In this document: in pieces, positions 24,084 to 38,900 of the stretch | Numbering within the stretch: position 1 is the first letter of the stretch | How the letters are laid out: each line of letters starts with the position of its first letter | From: Pieris napi | Taxonomy: Eukaryota > Arthropoda > Insecta > Lepidoptera > Pieridae | Assembly (NCBI RefSeq): GCF_905475465.1 | Contig: NC_062249.1 | Span: forward strand, 7,328,501 to 7,392,500 | Direction: 5' to 3' | DNA length: 64,000 bases | Notes under the pieces: generated by a model | Told to the model about the DNA's origin: nothing | The model's input: only the letters and a program-made list of their open reading frames with translations | The model's database searches: none | Made by a program: the position numbers and the translations under genes

Positions 24084-26867
24084 TTAGCTTTTTATTTGTA
24101 CCTGATAACCTCTTTTGATGACTAAGACCTATGAATCATATGATGGACAAGATTTAGAAATAGTTTTTGATAACTATTCTTATTTCAAATAATATTGATT
24201 TGAAATTTATCATGTAAATTTATTGAAATGTCTAATGATTTAATATTGTATGCAATATAATTTTTCTTTGGTCACTGGTTAAAATTATTTAAATTCAAAA
24301 TGGTTTGTCTTGTGTGTTTTAAATTTTTGTGCCAGGACTAATTTACAGGGAGTAATGATTAATTCACAATATAAGAATAAATAATTGTCCAATAAAAGTA
24401 AATCTTCATTAATTATTGAATAAAAGAAACAATTGTAAATCAAAAAGATATTTAAGATTGGGTTTATCAGCACTACCATGTATTTCTTATACTTACCAAA
24501 TGGCTATAAATTATAAACGCAAATGTTTGAATCAATTTTGACCATTTTTATTAAGAGATTGATACAGCTTTTGTATAATTCACATTTTATTCATATCCTA
24601 CAATCACAATGTTAAGTACATCATTAAGTAAAAAAGGTAAGCGATCTTCGACGTTATTCTGTAAAATATTAAGTTGCTATTTCTATGTTTTGTTTAGATT
24701 TGACTTCAAGGTTTTTATGCCGATACCCATCAATTTCATTAAGTGTATTTGTCATTATTGATTCATTTGTTTTCAAATATGAATCATAATTAAAATAATC
24801 CAACACAAGTATGTATATAAATTATGATACAAACTGCGAAAGTATGGTCGTCTGTTGGCTCCTTACTCTTAAAGAGAACAGTGTATAGTAAAAATGGTAA
24901 TCTACCCAAACGATCGCATCTACAACTGTATTATATCATATACATTTTTTCTTATCAGATAATGTGATACGTTTTTGATAAAAGTATTGTACAAATGCGC
25001 AAAATTGGGGTATATGTAATCTTAAACAAAATAATTTCCTCTCAGTGTAGGTTACGTCTATTCTTGTTATATTATATAGGTCTTGCGTTACCATTACCGT
25101 GCAGACGATGCTTAAATCAATTTAGCACGTTGTGGTCTTGGCACGGTACATACACACAATAAATTACAAGTTCCTTATCGAATTGAAAATATTTAGTTGC
25201 TCCTGTACCTAGACTGAACGCTAATAAATAATAATAACAATATAGCTTTATTTTATTCTATAAAAATACTAGCATATACACTCCACAAGACATGACATTT
25301 AGTAAGCAATAAAAAAAGTTGTGTTTGTATTTATTTGGCACCCCAAGGCATTCCACAATTTTCTCTAGCCATCTTTCGAAGGACGTTGAAAGGTATTAAT
25401 ACTTGGTCTTAATATTTATTCTCAATCCTGGATTATGTTAAGATCTGTGTTGGAAAGTTATACTTTAGTATGATTATTTCTACAGGCATTTGAAGATAAC
25501 ATACCTAGGCTCTTTAAATACTTGGGCACCTAGATTAGACCTAAGTGGTCTATTCACGACCTAATATTACTAATGTTAAGTGTCGATTAGTGCAACAGTA
25601 CTGACTGAACAATAACAATTCCCATTGCGGCATTGCTGTGATAACTCGTCTAATATATTGTGTTTATTATCTAGAACAATATCTATGAGAATGATAACAG
25701 GTGTGGATATAATTAATATTATACTGAAGTGCGGTGACATTTTTTTATTTTGCTTTTATCTTTTAGTTTTCAGCGTGTACTTGTGAAGTGCAGGTGTTGT
25801 GATTTTTATTGTGTGTTTAAGTGGTCATAAAATATTGCATATTTTGGTGAGTTATGAGTACTTATTGAGTTTTTATTGCAAAAAGAAATGAAAGGTACAA
25901 ATATTGGATATATATTTATATTACGTACTTAAATGATTTATCATGTTCGATCAGTAATTACTGGACGTCATAAATTGAAAAATGCATTTTTAAGTTCAAA
26001 TTTTAAAGGTTTTGAAGTTCCGAATCTATATGGGTAATCTTGTTGCTAAAATATATTTCAAAGTTTTGTCATTACCAGGATCGGCTGGTAATTATTTGTA
26101 ATAGGCGAACGTTTTTTATAAAAAAGATTTGCAAATTAGCAGAAAACTATATAATTTAATATGTATAAATAATATTAATATTTTAACCTTGAATAAGTTT
26201 ACCTTTTAGAAAAGGCATTTGTGTAATAAATATAATAATATGCAAGGATGATGTTTGAAATATATCGTAAAGCATTGTTAGGTGCGTGAAACGTAATCGG
26301 TCTTTCAATTGAACTCCTAGACAATGCCATTAGGGCTACCCACGGTCTGCTGTTACTAAGTAGCAACTAGTAGTAGTAAAGCTAAATGGTCTATTTGACT
26401 TGTGTTCATAGTATGAGTACTTGTGTACCTGTATCGATTTAGTAGACTTTATATAGTTTCGAATACCAATTCTGTAATTAAATTGATAATACAATATACT
26501 AAACATTGTTAAAATATATTTTCTTTAGGAATATTATATGTATATAAAGGGTTCCTACCCTCGTGTCCAGTTTTTACACCCGTTTCGTAGATTTAGTAAA
26601 TTGAATATAGAAAAAATGACTATAAAATACGTTTTTCGAAAAGGTATCTCTGACTCGACGTAAATCCAAAGTATATTTGAATATAACGAGCGCTAACGGC
26701 GCGTTATAAATGTCTGAACGTTGATTTTTACCTTACTAGCATACATATTTTGATTGACCATGGTAGCATGGTGTATAGCTTGTAGATAGTTAATATTTAA
26801 TTTGCTGAAGATTGCTTGAATGTTTTTTTGATTTATAGATAAACATTTGGTTATATTTTGTATTAGA
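24084..26867. other. Intergenic and probable 5' leader region of ABCA
   Basis: No gene. A possible untranslated first exon ends at 25845, where TTTTG is followed by GTGAGT. It would splice to the acceptor at 26866. The remainder is AT-rich; I recognise no repeat family here. Confidence 0.4.
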
Positions 26868-26894
26868 ATGAGCCAGCCCGAACGACGAGTATAA
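26868..26894 (+). promoter_or_regulatory. Eight-codon upstream ORF before the ABCA start
   Basis: ATG at 26868 opens an eight-codon frame (MSQPERRV) ending in TAA, seven bases before the ABCA ATG at 26902. The two are in different frames. An in-frame TGA at 26869-26871 blocks N-terminal extension of the main frame. A good 3' splice site (TTTTGTATTAG) ends at 26866, so this leader probably belongs to the exon that carries the main start. A possible leader-exon donor, TTTTG followed by GTGAGT, lies at 25845/25846. Function as a translational brake is inference. Confidence 0.45.
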
Positions 26895-26901
26895 ACCAAC
26901 A

Positions 26902-29900
26902 ATGCGTGTAAAAAGAGATAGGTCGACTGCCACAGCGTTCACAAAATTCCGATTATTGATATGGAAGAACTTTTTACAACAATGGAGACATCCATGGCAG
27001 ACCATACTTGAACTGGTCCTTCCTGTGGGAACTATGGCACTGGTGTTAATAGTTCGTATGGAAATAGAACCAGTTAAAAGAGATGTCATACATTATCCCC
27101 CAATAGCAGCGCATTCTTTAAATTTCTCTTTGCCTGTTCTGTAAGTACAATTATTGTTATTTTAATAAACTGAGCTTTTATTCAGCGTGGATTTAGGACT
27201 TTATTTACACTGATAGAATGTAATAGGATATCTAGTATAATATTTACTATTATCAATAGGGATAGTACCTACCTATAACCTAATCTATTGTCTATGGTTT
27301 TATCTATGATAAATTAGTCCGATTACGTCTAAAGCACAGAAACTTAAAAGCATGTGAAATTTTTTAATAAAAAAGGGATTGTGGACTATCATTTGAGGTT
27401 CATTTAGTCAATGTGTTTTGATAAAGTTATTACCTATCATTAATTTACAAATTCGTTTTCGACCTTCGACGTGGATTAGGAACTACTAATTATAATATTG
27501 ATAAATAGATTATCATCCTTAGAGTTGCGCTGCGGTGAGATTCTGTAAGTTCCAATAGCGATACTGATCCCGATGTGTTCGTATGCGATTTCGATGTATA
27601 TCTCTCAATATCCGTAGCGCTGATGTTCTTTGGTATCACGTGGTACAATAACTCTACATTTAAGGGATCCTCGTAGCTATTGGATGTTACAAGGTACCGG
27701 CGCGGCGTTATGATTTTTGTGATTCATAGAAAATTATTAATATAATGAAGTCCTTTCTCTACTGCATGCCATCGCTAACTAAGGGCGGGAGATTTCGGAG
27801 CTGAGTGCTACCATTCGTAACTCCGGACTTAAATGAACAACTTTGAATACCTATGGGAGCGTTCAAGTATTACGTCACGCAATTTTTGGAGATTATTGAG
27901 CCCCCCCCCCATGTAACGCGTCGTAACGTTTTTCTGTACCCAATAGTAAAACGTTTCGTGACCACCCAGTGACTCTTTATACCTTAAAGTTACTATAATT
28001 TGGTGTAAAGTACTGAAAAGTCGAAAAAAATATTAACAATAACGCGTAATTTAATCCCCGCCCCGCATCGTATCGTTTTAGAAGAGGAAAAAAAATTCGT
28101 TACGTAATATTTGAACGCTCGCTATAAGTAATTTTGTTTTCAGATCAGGCATGAATTTAAGCGAAATGTCGATAGCCTACTCGCCAGAAAATCCAATATT
28201 AGAAGATGTAATTCGAACGGCCTGCGTCAATTTATTTGTTGACAACATTAGAGATATTTTAGAATTAATCATCTCACAGATCCCCGATTTTCCCGAAATA
28301 CCGCCCGATATAAACTTAAATAATACATTAATTATTGAAGTTGCAAAGTTTCTTGTTAAAGTTCGTCCATATAGCAACAGTCATGACCTCAGAAGCATTT
28401 ATGTGGATGAAATATTTACACGAAAAATACTTGCTGCTGTCGAATTTGATGACGAATTAGCAGGTTAGTACAAGCTTTTATTATTTTTCCTGTTTTTTTA
28501 ATATCGAACTTATGGCGTCTGGTCTGGATGCATTTATTTAAGTAATTGACGTCAAAATGTGTCCCCTAGTGACTGCATTTTTGGTACCTTATATTTCCTC
28601 AGTGTTTTTAAACATATTTTGAAATATAATTGACAATTGACTAGTGTATACTAAGTTTTTATTATAAGTAAGAGTTAAATAGGTTTAAGATATACTTTTA
28701 AACTGTAAAGATATCGTAACGGTTAATGACCAATGCGTATTAAATTTTCCTGTTACATTCTAAGACTTTTCAAAGCATTATTGTACAGAGCCATCGGTAC
28801 TTTACTTTATGTTTGGTTTTAGGAATCGCAGAATTGCCAAGTGACGTTAAATATGTCTTACGTTTTCCTGAAAGACCGAGGTTGAATTCATTCTTCGCGA
28901 CTGGTAGTCGAACGTGGCATTCCGACAATGTTTTTCCATTTTTCCAAATACCCGGCCCTAGATTCCCTTTTTCATGGGAAGGTGGTAATTCACCAGGTAA
29001 TTAAGTTATTACTTTAAGCAAATCGGGGAAAAACGTTTTCATTTCAACTTAACAATCTTAAACTGTAAAAGCAATTCGAAAATCTGAACACATTAGTAGT
29101 ATGTCGATTAGTACCTCGAAATCTATGACTCAAAATTACTCCTAGGTCAAGACTTTAAAATGAGATAAAAATACAATTCCTGCAAGGTATATTATATCTA
29201 CATACTTCGTGTTACTTATTATTTTTAGTATTTAATTTCAAAGCTTTATATAACTCATTTTTACAACCGCAAGCGTACACGCAAGCGTAAATTGGTATAT
29301 AATTCATTAATAGATATTTTATGCCTAAACGGTACTTGCCTACTTTAAATGTTCACAACAACTTTAAAAAATTCACTTAAAGTTGTTATAATCTAGATAA
29401 TAATGACAATGCGTCACCGAAATTAAAAAATAATAATATTATATTTGAATTCACTAAAAGCAAAGTCCAATTATAAGACGTTTTTATCAATTATTTTTAA
29501 TCATAAGGGACAGCTTACATGAGGCCTACTCTGTTGCCTATTGTAATACCATATTATCTGTGGCAGCGCCTGCTTTATTCTATGCACTGTGGTTTGCTGT
29601 TCATGTTTTGGCGCCATTTATAGTTTTTATTGTTGAAATGAAAACATTTTATTCATTACGTGAAAATTAGAAAAATAATAATAATATTAAATATAATATA
29701 TAAAACATAATTTAAATGTTTAAGAGATTTCGGAAATTATGTAAATATTGGCAAATAAGTAAATGTCTTTTATGATACAACATTTACTTATGTAATATAC
29801 CTATAAAAATAATGTATACCTATAAAAATCTGTATCTGCTGTCGATTATTTTTTTCCACGTTTTTATATTTCCAGGCTACGTAAACGAATTATTCATTGC

Positions 29901-32900
29901 CTTACAACATTCACTATCGATGGAGTTAGTATCTCGTCTCACAAATAGAAACTTACGTGACTTCAAAGTAAATATACAAAGATATCCCCATCCAGCATAC
30001 CTTGAAGACCTAGCTGTGGATGCGCTGAAGCTTTTATTTCCTATGTTTGTTATGATCAGCTTCAGTTACACCGCTGTTAATATTGTTCGAGTTATTACTT
30101 TGGAGAAAGAGTCTCAACTAAAGGTATGATGTCAGGTTAGGTTTGTAAAATAGATTGAGAATATTGTGTTTATTTTTATTATAATATATTCTTTGGTTGG
30201 TTGTTATCAACATCATCTCATTTACATTCAATAGCATTTTATGTGAATCCGTTGAAACTAACACTGCCAGAAGGTTTGTGAGTACGTTTCTAGGCTTATA
30301 AAATTGGTACGCTCTTTTATCTAGTATTGAAAGTTTTTGAAAATTAAAATATTTTATCATATTAAATTTTTCATGTTTCTTGTAAACATGGAAAAAAGGT
30401 AAGATTTTTATTCGTAGGAATTAAAAATAATTTTGTTTGAAATGTTGACATTGTTAGTAAATTTTTTAGTCACTAAATATCAAGAACATTGTAAACGTTA
30501 CTGGCTGTCAAAATATAATGTGTAATGTTTATAAAAATAAAATTTATGTTTACTATGGTTACATAATATTTTGCGGCCGTCAATAGTCAAAAGGTTAAAA
30601 TGACTATTAAGATTAACGTTAATTCTGAAATACAAAACGATTCTAAAGGTAAAAACCAATAAATACATGCTTGAATAAACACAACGACTTATCTTTAACG
30701 GCCGACAATAATTGGTTTGTACGTGTCATATCATATTGGCCGCATAGGAAGTGTAAGGGGCATTTCCATACGCATTCAGAATCCAATAGAGATATTTAAT
30801 TTCAGCCTGTATCATTAAAAGTAGTTTTCATTATGTTTTATATAAGCTGCCTTTGTGACTATTTTGGCAATTTCAAGTTAACGTTCTCATCTATATATAT
30901 ATATAAATGAAACCCGTTTTCCGTTGTCACGACATAACATGAAAACGGCTTGACCGATTTGGCCAATTCTTTTTTTATAATATTCTTTGAAGTACGAGGA
31001 TGGTTCTTACGGAGAGAAAAATTAAAAAAATTGAGTGAAAAAGTCACACAAACAACACTTTTCTATATTCCCATACATAATATTCGTCATAATACTTAAA
31101 AGTCAATTTGAACTTTAATACCATATCATAAAGTTCAAGTGTTAGTGGAGGGGTTCCGGGAAGGTAAATTTTTATTTTTTGACATAATGTATTTGTTGTC
31201 TTATCAACTTTCTTTTTTTTATCTTAGCTAGACCGGTGTCCCAATTAGCAGAATAAGTATTTAAAAAAAATTAAGAATCGACTGTTAGGCGGTACGATGT
31301 TCGCCAGGCCAGCTAGTACTTAATATAATCACAGAAAATACTTTTACATTTTTTTACCGCAAAGTTTTGTACATAATATTAATAAGGGACAAATATTGTA
31401 AACCTGCTTGCTGTAAACAATAACATCATACTGAAAAAAAAAGTATTAAGACTATCTATCTATCATGACTTTGCAGTGTTGTCAACATAAAAAATGGTAA
31501 TTTAGCACGGCTGCTACCTCAACTCCCTTTCCGCACATATTAAAATCGCTTGTATTTATCCTACTATAATTGTATTTCTAAGTATTTTCTTTTTCAGGAA
31601 ATAATGAAAATAATGGGTCTCCCAACATGGTTGCATTGGATTGCGTGGTTTTTCAAACAATTCGTGTACATGTTTATAATTTCTAGTCTTCTCGTAGTAT
31701 TGCTTAAGGTAAGCTTAAGATTAGAACAGACTTGTGAATTTTAATTTTAAGAGATTTCTGTGTGTGAGACAGCGTTTGTCAAAGACGTATTTTGACATAC
31801 GGGAGTCATACCTCATTTCTGAATCATATCCTTAACGTTTACCATGACTCACATATGTCAAATACCTAAGGGTGAGATCTATAGAGCGCACTTAGACTTT
31901 GCTCAGACTTAACTAAAACCATTCTTTACTTTTTTAAAGGATAATAAAGAAGGTATTGCATGAAATGAAACATCAATTTCTGTCTTAGCTTGAGCTTAGC
32001 TAAATCTCACCGTTAAAATGTCTATAAATATACTAAATCATAGTTTAACCTTAGTGTTTTTCGTAAGTAAAGTCTGAGCAAAGTCCAAGTGCGCACTATA
32101 GATCTCACCCTAAGTCTATACTCGGATCTTTACGATTAGTAAATAATAACACTGTAAGGTGTAATTTAATTTTTTACTTAATTTTATGTGTTGTAATAAA
32201 ATTTTATTTTCCACCTTTAATTTTATTGACTGTAATACGTAATTACTCGATTACCACTATTACTAAATATAAAGGATTTTTTAGGTAAATTGGTTTACAA
32301 CTGAGGAGGGTTTTAGCGAATATGCAGTGTTTACAAATACACCGTGGACCGTTCTTCTCTTCTTTATAACCCTGTATTTGACGTGTACCATATTCTTCTG
32401 TTTCATGCTGAGTGGCTTCTTCAGTAAAGGTAATAGTGATAGTTGCAGATACAACATGTTCGATTATTATTGACTACATTTTATAACATAAAATTCAATA
32501 TAAATATATATATTTCGTTACGCTTTGACTGCGGAACCATTGCAAAATTTTGATATAGAACATGATGGTTATTTAAATTGTGATTTTTCAATATAAATAA
32601 AATATTGTTTAGAATATTTATTGACAAATATTTATTGACACATATATGTGTCCATATGTCCATATTTATCAAAACAGGTTTGGAACGAAACTAAGGAATA
32701 CCTAAGTATGTTTTTCTATTGTATTAATAAAAGCCTCTATGCGCCTTGAATCCATTGAAGGTTTTATATCACTTTCGTCACAAAACACGTGGTTTAACGC
32801 GCGTTAAACCGCAAAATAAAATCCTTCGAACGATCTCGTGAGCTCGAAGAGCTCTCAAACGGAAATAATTTTCCGCCTTTGCAACATTGATGCTTTGCTT

Positions 32901-35900
32901 CTATTAGATTTATATACTTATATAATTACTTTTATCAATATAGATAAAATAAGTGGTGTTTGTTGATTATACTAAGTAGGTACATGATCATTAGGTACTT
33001 GATTTATTGTAGGTACTCGCTCGCCAGGAGGAGGCGTTCACCTTTAAATAAGGGGTTAATTCTAGGAAAGCACAATTATTAGAGTGACTAAAATGATGAG
33101 AATGAAAAGAAACGAGAATGACTAAATTCCATAGGATTTTGAATTTCTTATAAAAAACTAGACATATAATTTGACTTTGACATTGACAAATAGTAGTTAG
33201 AATTACATTTTTTGCTTAATAAAAAAGGAGAAACATACGCTGAAATGTTGCCACATATAATAAAGCTTACTAAATTATGTCTATGTAATATTTACTTTTA
33301 GCAAGTACGGCGGCGTTGTTCACTGGGGTAATATGGTTTTTGACGTATCTACCATCGTTCCTCCTCAGCATGGAGACTGAGGTGCCACCTTTTCTTCAAG
33401 CGCTGACGTGTGTGGCCCTCAACTCGGCCATGTCTTATGGCTTCCAGTTACTTATTTCCAAGGAGAGTGTAGATGGTATGTGTTACGTAACATGCTATGG
33501 ACATTTTAATTAGAATTTAAAAATAAAAATGTGTAATATATAATATTAAATGTGTTATTTCAAAATTGTATAAAAGTAGACAATGGAAAGAGTTTCTTTC
33601 TTTTTTGAAGATTTCATGGCCTGGTAACGAGACCTTTAAGCCAACAAGTTTCTTCTATCTATTCACCAAAAACAGTAGAGTAGGGCAACAACAAACTTTT
33701 TCATTCATTTCTTGATTGCTTCTTTCACTACTATTAGCGAAAGTATTGAAAAAAAAAAACAGTTAAGTGTTAAACAGAAAGAAGCATTTATTAAGACGTA
33801 CACAAATTAACACATAAACAAACAAAGAAAAACTATAACAAACTAGTAGTGCACATTATTCACTCAGTACGCTCGCACTCGCAGTGGACAGTCGGGCAAG
33901 TGACAAAATGAATGCTGTTATGATAACAGCATTAATTTTCCGTGAGACCATTAAGTATATAATGTATATATGATAAGGTTTGCAGAATTAATAACAACAT
34001 TGAATGCAAAATACACTACATATTTTTTTGAAGATACTTCTTTAGGCGCATTAGGAAAAATTGATGAGAGTGAAATTTTACGATGCGCGCGCACACAAAA
34101 TTAACAGAATGAAGTTGCTCACGGAAGATGCTACGGCATTGGACATAATTTAAAAACGACATTCGAATAATAATAGAATTTATGTTACATTAATGTAATA
34201 GAATAATAATAAATATTTATTTATTTATTTTTTCAAATGTAAACTGAGCTTTATTGACTATAATGACTCCTTTTCCAGTCTTTGATTATTTAACTGTAAT
34301 TAATTATTTGCATGAAATCAAAAACTAACGCCAAAGAAGTATAACTTCTTACGCGCGTACATAAAGTACACGCACCCTTTTTTTTAAAACGGTAACATCG
34401 TAAATTAAAACAAAAATGATTAACACTTACCCTTGTTATTAAATCCTAGTACTTTTTCGGTTATGATTTTGTTGCGTTCAAAATAATATGTTTTGACGTG
34501 ATAACGTCTTTAAAATCGTTTTAGTCGGGTGACATGTTCAGAAACTTGTGTCACACCAAAACCTCACGAGCGCGATCGCAGGTATAACGAGAGAGAGACG
34601 GACCGATCTCCCGTCTCATCTCGAGCGCTGCCAGTCATTCCGTGAATGTATGAAGAAAAATGTATATCGTAGTCGATTAAGTAAACTTGTCATTTTGCAC
34701 CCGAAATTTATCATCAAAAGTGTGAATAAAACGATAGATGTAATTTAAAATTTGAAAAAATTGTTATCTTCATTAATTCCTTATTTCCCAAAAACTTATA
34801 TCACCAATAAGACGTTATCACGTAAACATCTCGATCGTAAACCTACTTTACAAACAACCAATATATTTTTTTAGGTATGACCTGGGACAGTTTTTTCAGC
34901 TCGCATAGTCTGGATTCCAATCGATTCCTCTTTGGACACGTTGTAATCATGTTATTGTTTAATTCGATACTATATATGCTTGTGGCATTATATCTGGAGC
35001 AAGTATTGCCGGGAACATGGGGTACACCCAGACCTTGGTACTTTTTACTGCAGAAGTCATTTTGGTTCCCATCAAAAGTGGATAGTTTAGGTTTGTAATT
35101 TTTATGTTATGTTGTAATTTATATATTGTATAATGTATATGTATAATGTATACTAGCAAACTCGGCGAACTCCGTTTCGCCACCAGATGGCTTCGTTTTA
35201 TGTAACATTTCGTTTGGTGATCCCGCTTTTCTGTTAAAATTTTTCTTGAATTTTCGGAAAGGAAAACCCGACTTATTTTTATATAGTAGATATTATCTTA
35301 GTTATACAGTAGAATTTCTATAACTGGACCGTCAAGAGACTCGCCAATAAATTTAAGTTAAGTATAGAATTTTCAGCTTATTGAAGATTTTGACGTAGGC
35401 GGATTTATATTGGAATTCGATTTTGTAGAGATTTATTCTAACTAATTTTGAGGTAGAGAGGTGAAAAAGAAAATTTTGAAAGTCAATAGTTTTTCTTTGA
35501 ACTATTGACGTAATAAGTTTAAAACATGCTCGAGAAAGAGATCCAAAATATTTTTTCGAGTGAAAGGGAAAATATGTAAAAAGCTTGCTCACTAGGGACT
35601 CACTGATTTTCAACTAACAGAGGTGTGTTTTGTGTTTTGGGGCTTAAAGGGAAGGGAACAAAACACTTTTTCGAATTTTGGAGATTTTAGACTTAAAGTA
35701 TTAATCTCGTTGTAATAATTTTGAGATTATCTCTTTATATCACAGACAATACGCTAGAAAGAGACCAATAAATAGTATACTTTAGTTCAAATAGAGAGAG
35801 AAAAGAAATAAACTATAATTAAAACCAACTAGATCCTATACCTAGCCTCTTCCAATAGTTGAACAATTTCTTTTCATGAATTTTTCCCTTATTCAATGAT

Positions 35901-38900
35901 AATAATCAAGGTCAAAAACCTCTTCGTTGTACAATTTATTTCGAAAAAAATATACTAAAATTAAAATCTTTCAGATTTAGAAGTTGAGGATAATGAGATG
36001 CATATAGTAAAAGAGAATGATCCAACGGACCACGAAGTTGGTGTAAAAATAAGCGTAAGTATTAATTATTATTCGTACTTAACGACAAAATAAGGTAACG
36101 AATCCTTTTTGCGGTCACGGATAGAAATAATCAAAGAAACGCCCACGCCCTCAACATAGACGTTGCTCGTGCCTAATACTGTTTCCAAAAATATAGAAAG
36201 TTTCGAAATTGCAAAACGATTTCTATCTTTTTTTTTTATTTTTATTTTTTTTAACAAAATTTTCATTGAAATCAGATATGGGGGTTTTATACTGAAATAA
36301 CGAATCAAAACGTGTTCATGTAACAATTCGTCGTTACTTACGAGTATTTTATTTGTTTACGACTTCCAATTTAGTTGATTTCGAGTTTTGTTTTTTATGC
36401 AAGTAACATTAAAATAAATCTTAATTAGCGATTAACGCGATTTTTTTTGGATTTTATTCCTTTATTTACAAAAATACCGACACTATTCTTACAGCAAGAT
36501 AATGTCGAAATTAAAAATAAAATTCACTAAAATATTTCATTTTAAATTCATAATCCGGTCAAATTAGACTTAAAAATAGGGGTAAGGTTACAATAATTCG
36601 CACTTGGCTGAAAATTGGTAGGATTGCTCAATACACTATTATAAAGGAAATGTGAAAAGTCCTCATCGATCCGGCACGTGCAAAAAAAATTACTCCGGTT
36701 CAAAGATCACAAAAATGGGTTTTTCGCGATTTTCAGCAAAATGGTAAGTTTTATCATAAAATTAGTGTAGACAAAAATTGTAGATCAGATAATTATCTAT
36801 AAAAAATGTCTAAATACTTTTTTCCTAAGAGCCACCGTTTTTGAGATATCACGATTCAAAAAGTTAAAAGAGTTGTAATCGTCATAATATGTATAAGTAC
36901 ACCACGTATATACTCGTTCTATCGGTCAGTGTGACTTACACATACAAAATATGAAAATTTCGGGTAAAAAAAAACCCAGTCCTTTATTTTCTACGCCAGT
37001 GTAACCTTCAGCAACATCGCTCTGGAGTGAAAACACGTGTTTATTGGAACCTATTTCTTGCTGTTGGAAAAGACTGGGGTTGGAAGTTGGTCGACAATTC
37101 ATTAGAGCCAGTTCAGACTTTACTTCCACCTGCACCAGAAAAACTACTAAATACCATTTTTTGCAACTGTAAAAAGGGATGTAGTGCTAAATGTGGTTGC
37201 AAAAAAAGTTGGACTGTTTTGTTCTGTAGCATGTACTAACTGTCAAGGCCGGTCATGCTCCAATGTTGAATTGCCAACAATTGAAGATTCATTTGATGTT
37301 GACGAAGAGACATGCGATGTGTCATTATTGGGACAATTTATTAACACCCAGAATGAAGAAGATAAAGAAGAAGAAGGAAAAGAAGAAGAACAAGAGAAAG
37401 CAGAAGTTAATGATGATTTAGATTCAGACGGATAAATTTTCTTATTTTTTGTAATTTACACCCCTTTCATCATTTTCAACCCTTGTCAATATCTACAGTT
37501 ATTCAATAGTTTCAAATTAAACAGAATCATAAAAGATCAGTGGAATAGGCCTACCGGGGAAACCACATTAAAAAAAAAGCGCTAAGTACACTACCTCAAA
37601 GGTGGCGTGGAAACGTGTGCATATTATGACGATTACAACCCTTTCAACTTTTTGAATCCTTATATCTCAAAAACGGTGGCTCTTAGGAAAAAAGTATTTG
37701 GACATTTTTTATAGATAGTTATCTGATCTACAATTTTTGTCTAATCTAATTTTATGATAAAACTTACAATTTTGCTGAAAATCGCGAAAAACCCATTTTT
37801 GTGATCTTTGACCCGGAGTAAATTTTTTTGCACGTGCCGGATCGATGAGGACTTTTCACATTTCCTTTATAATAGTGTATTGAGCAATCCTACCAATATT
37901 CAGCCAAGTGCGAATTACTGTAACCTTGGATGTCTAAATTGACCGGACTATCATAAGATAGACAATTTCACTACGGCGAACTCACGCATATAAAAATGTC
38001 GATAGTGTCGAGATAAAATCGAGTTTATAGTCGTTAATTAAGTAGGAAATTCATTTATATGCTATAGCAGACGGAGAGGTCGGTAATGTTAGTTTAACTT
38101 TTGTCTTTTAGAATTTAACAAAAGTGTACGGGAATAACATAGCTGTGAATAATATTAATTTAAATATATACGACGACCAAATTACGGTGTTACTCGGACA
38201 TAACGGAGCTGGTAAATCCACTACAATCTCCATGTTAACAGGTAAACTATTTTGTATATGTATATTGAAGGATGAATATTAAAATTGAACGGGAGTATAT
38301 GATGAAATAAGGTATGATAATGAGAGAACAGAATCTTTAGTCCAACAGGCATACGGACTATCAGAAGACATGTTTTTAACTTGTTTTTAGATTTATGCTG
38401 ACTTTAAAATACTTTTTACGCAGTTTCACACTGGCACGTAGAAAGACTTTCAGAGAAAAGTTTAAACACAAACTCTTCCATCTATTAAATCACGAATATG
38501 TCTTTCCCCATTTCTTGGCCTGCATGGCTTGTGCGTCAGCCATGAAATAAAAGAATAAAATAGAAAACCATTTTCTGTATTAATCTTGGTAATTCTTTTC
38601 CATCAGATAAGTCTTTGAGATAATTTCACAGTTTATCTTTTTTTTAAATATTTTTCATTTTATATCAAACGTCAACGACCATCCCCATTTTTTTCCACCC
38701 AATCATTAGTTAAATATGTTTAGAAGTCCACTCTTGTCCAGTCCACTTTTGTTTCCCGCCATTAAAACGTTCTGCGTTATACTTCATGTTTTCATTGAAG
38801 TTTGACACATGCACGCAACTCAATGTCATCTCTACTGTTGTCTAAGGAATATAATATTTATAAAGATTTCCGTTTTTAAGGGAATGTTCCAATAACAAGA

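Noticed and set aside
36926..37135. 69-residue minus frame in the foldback element
   Set aside because: Antisense to the CXC remnant and without any motif.
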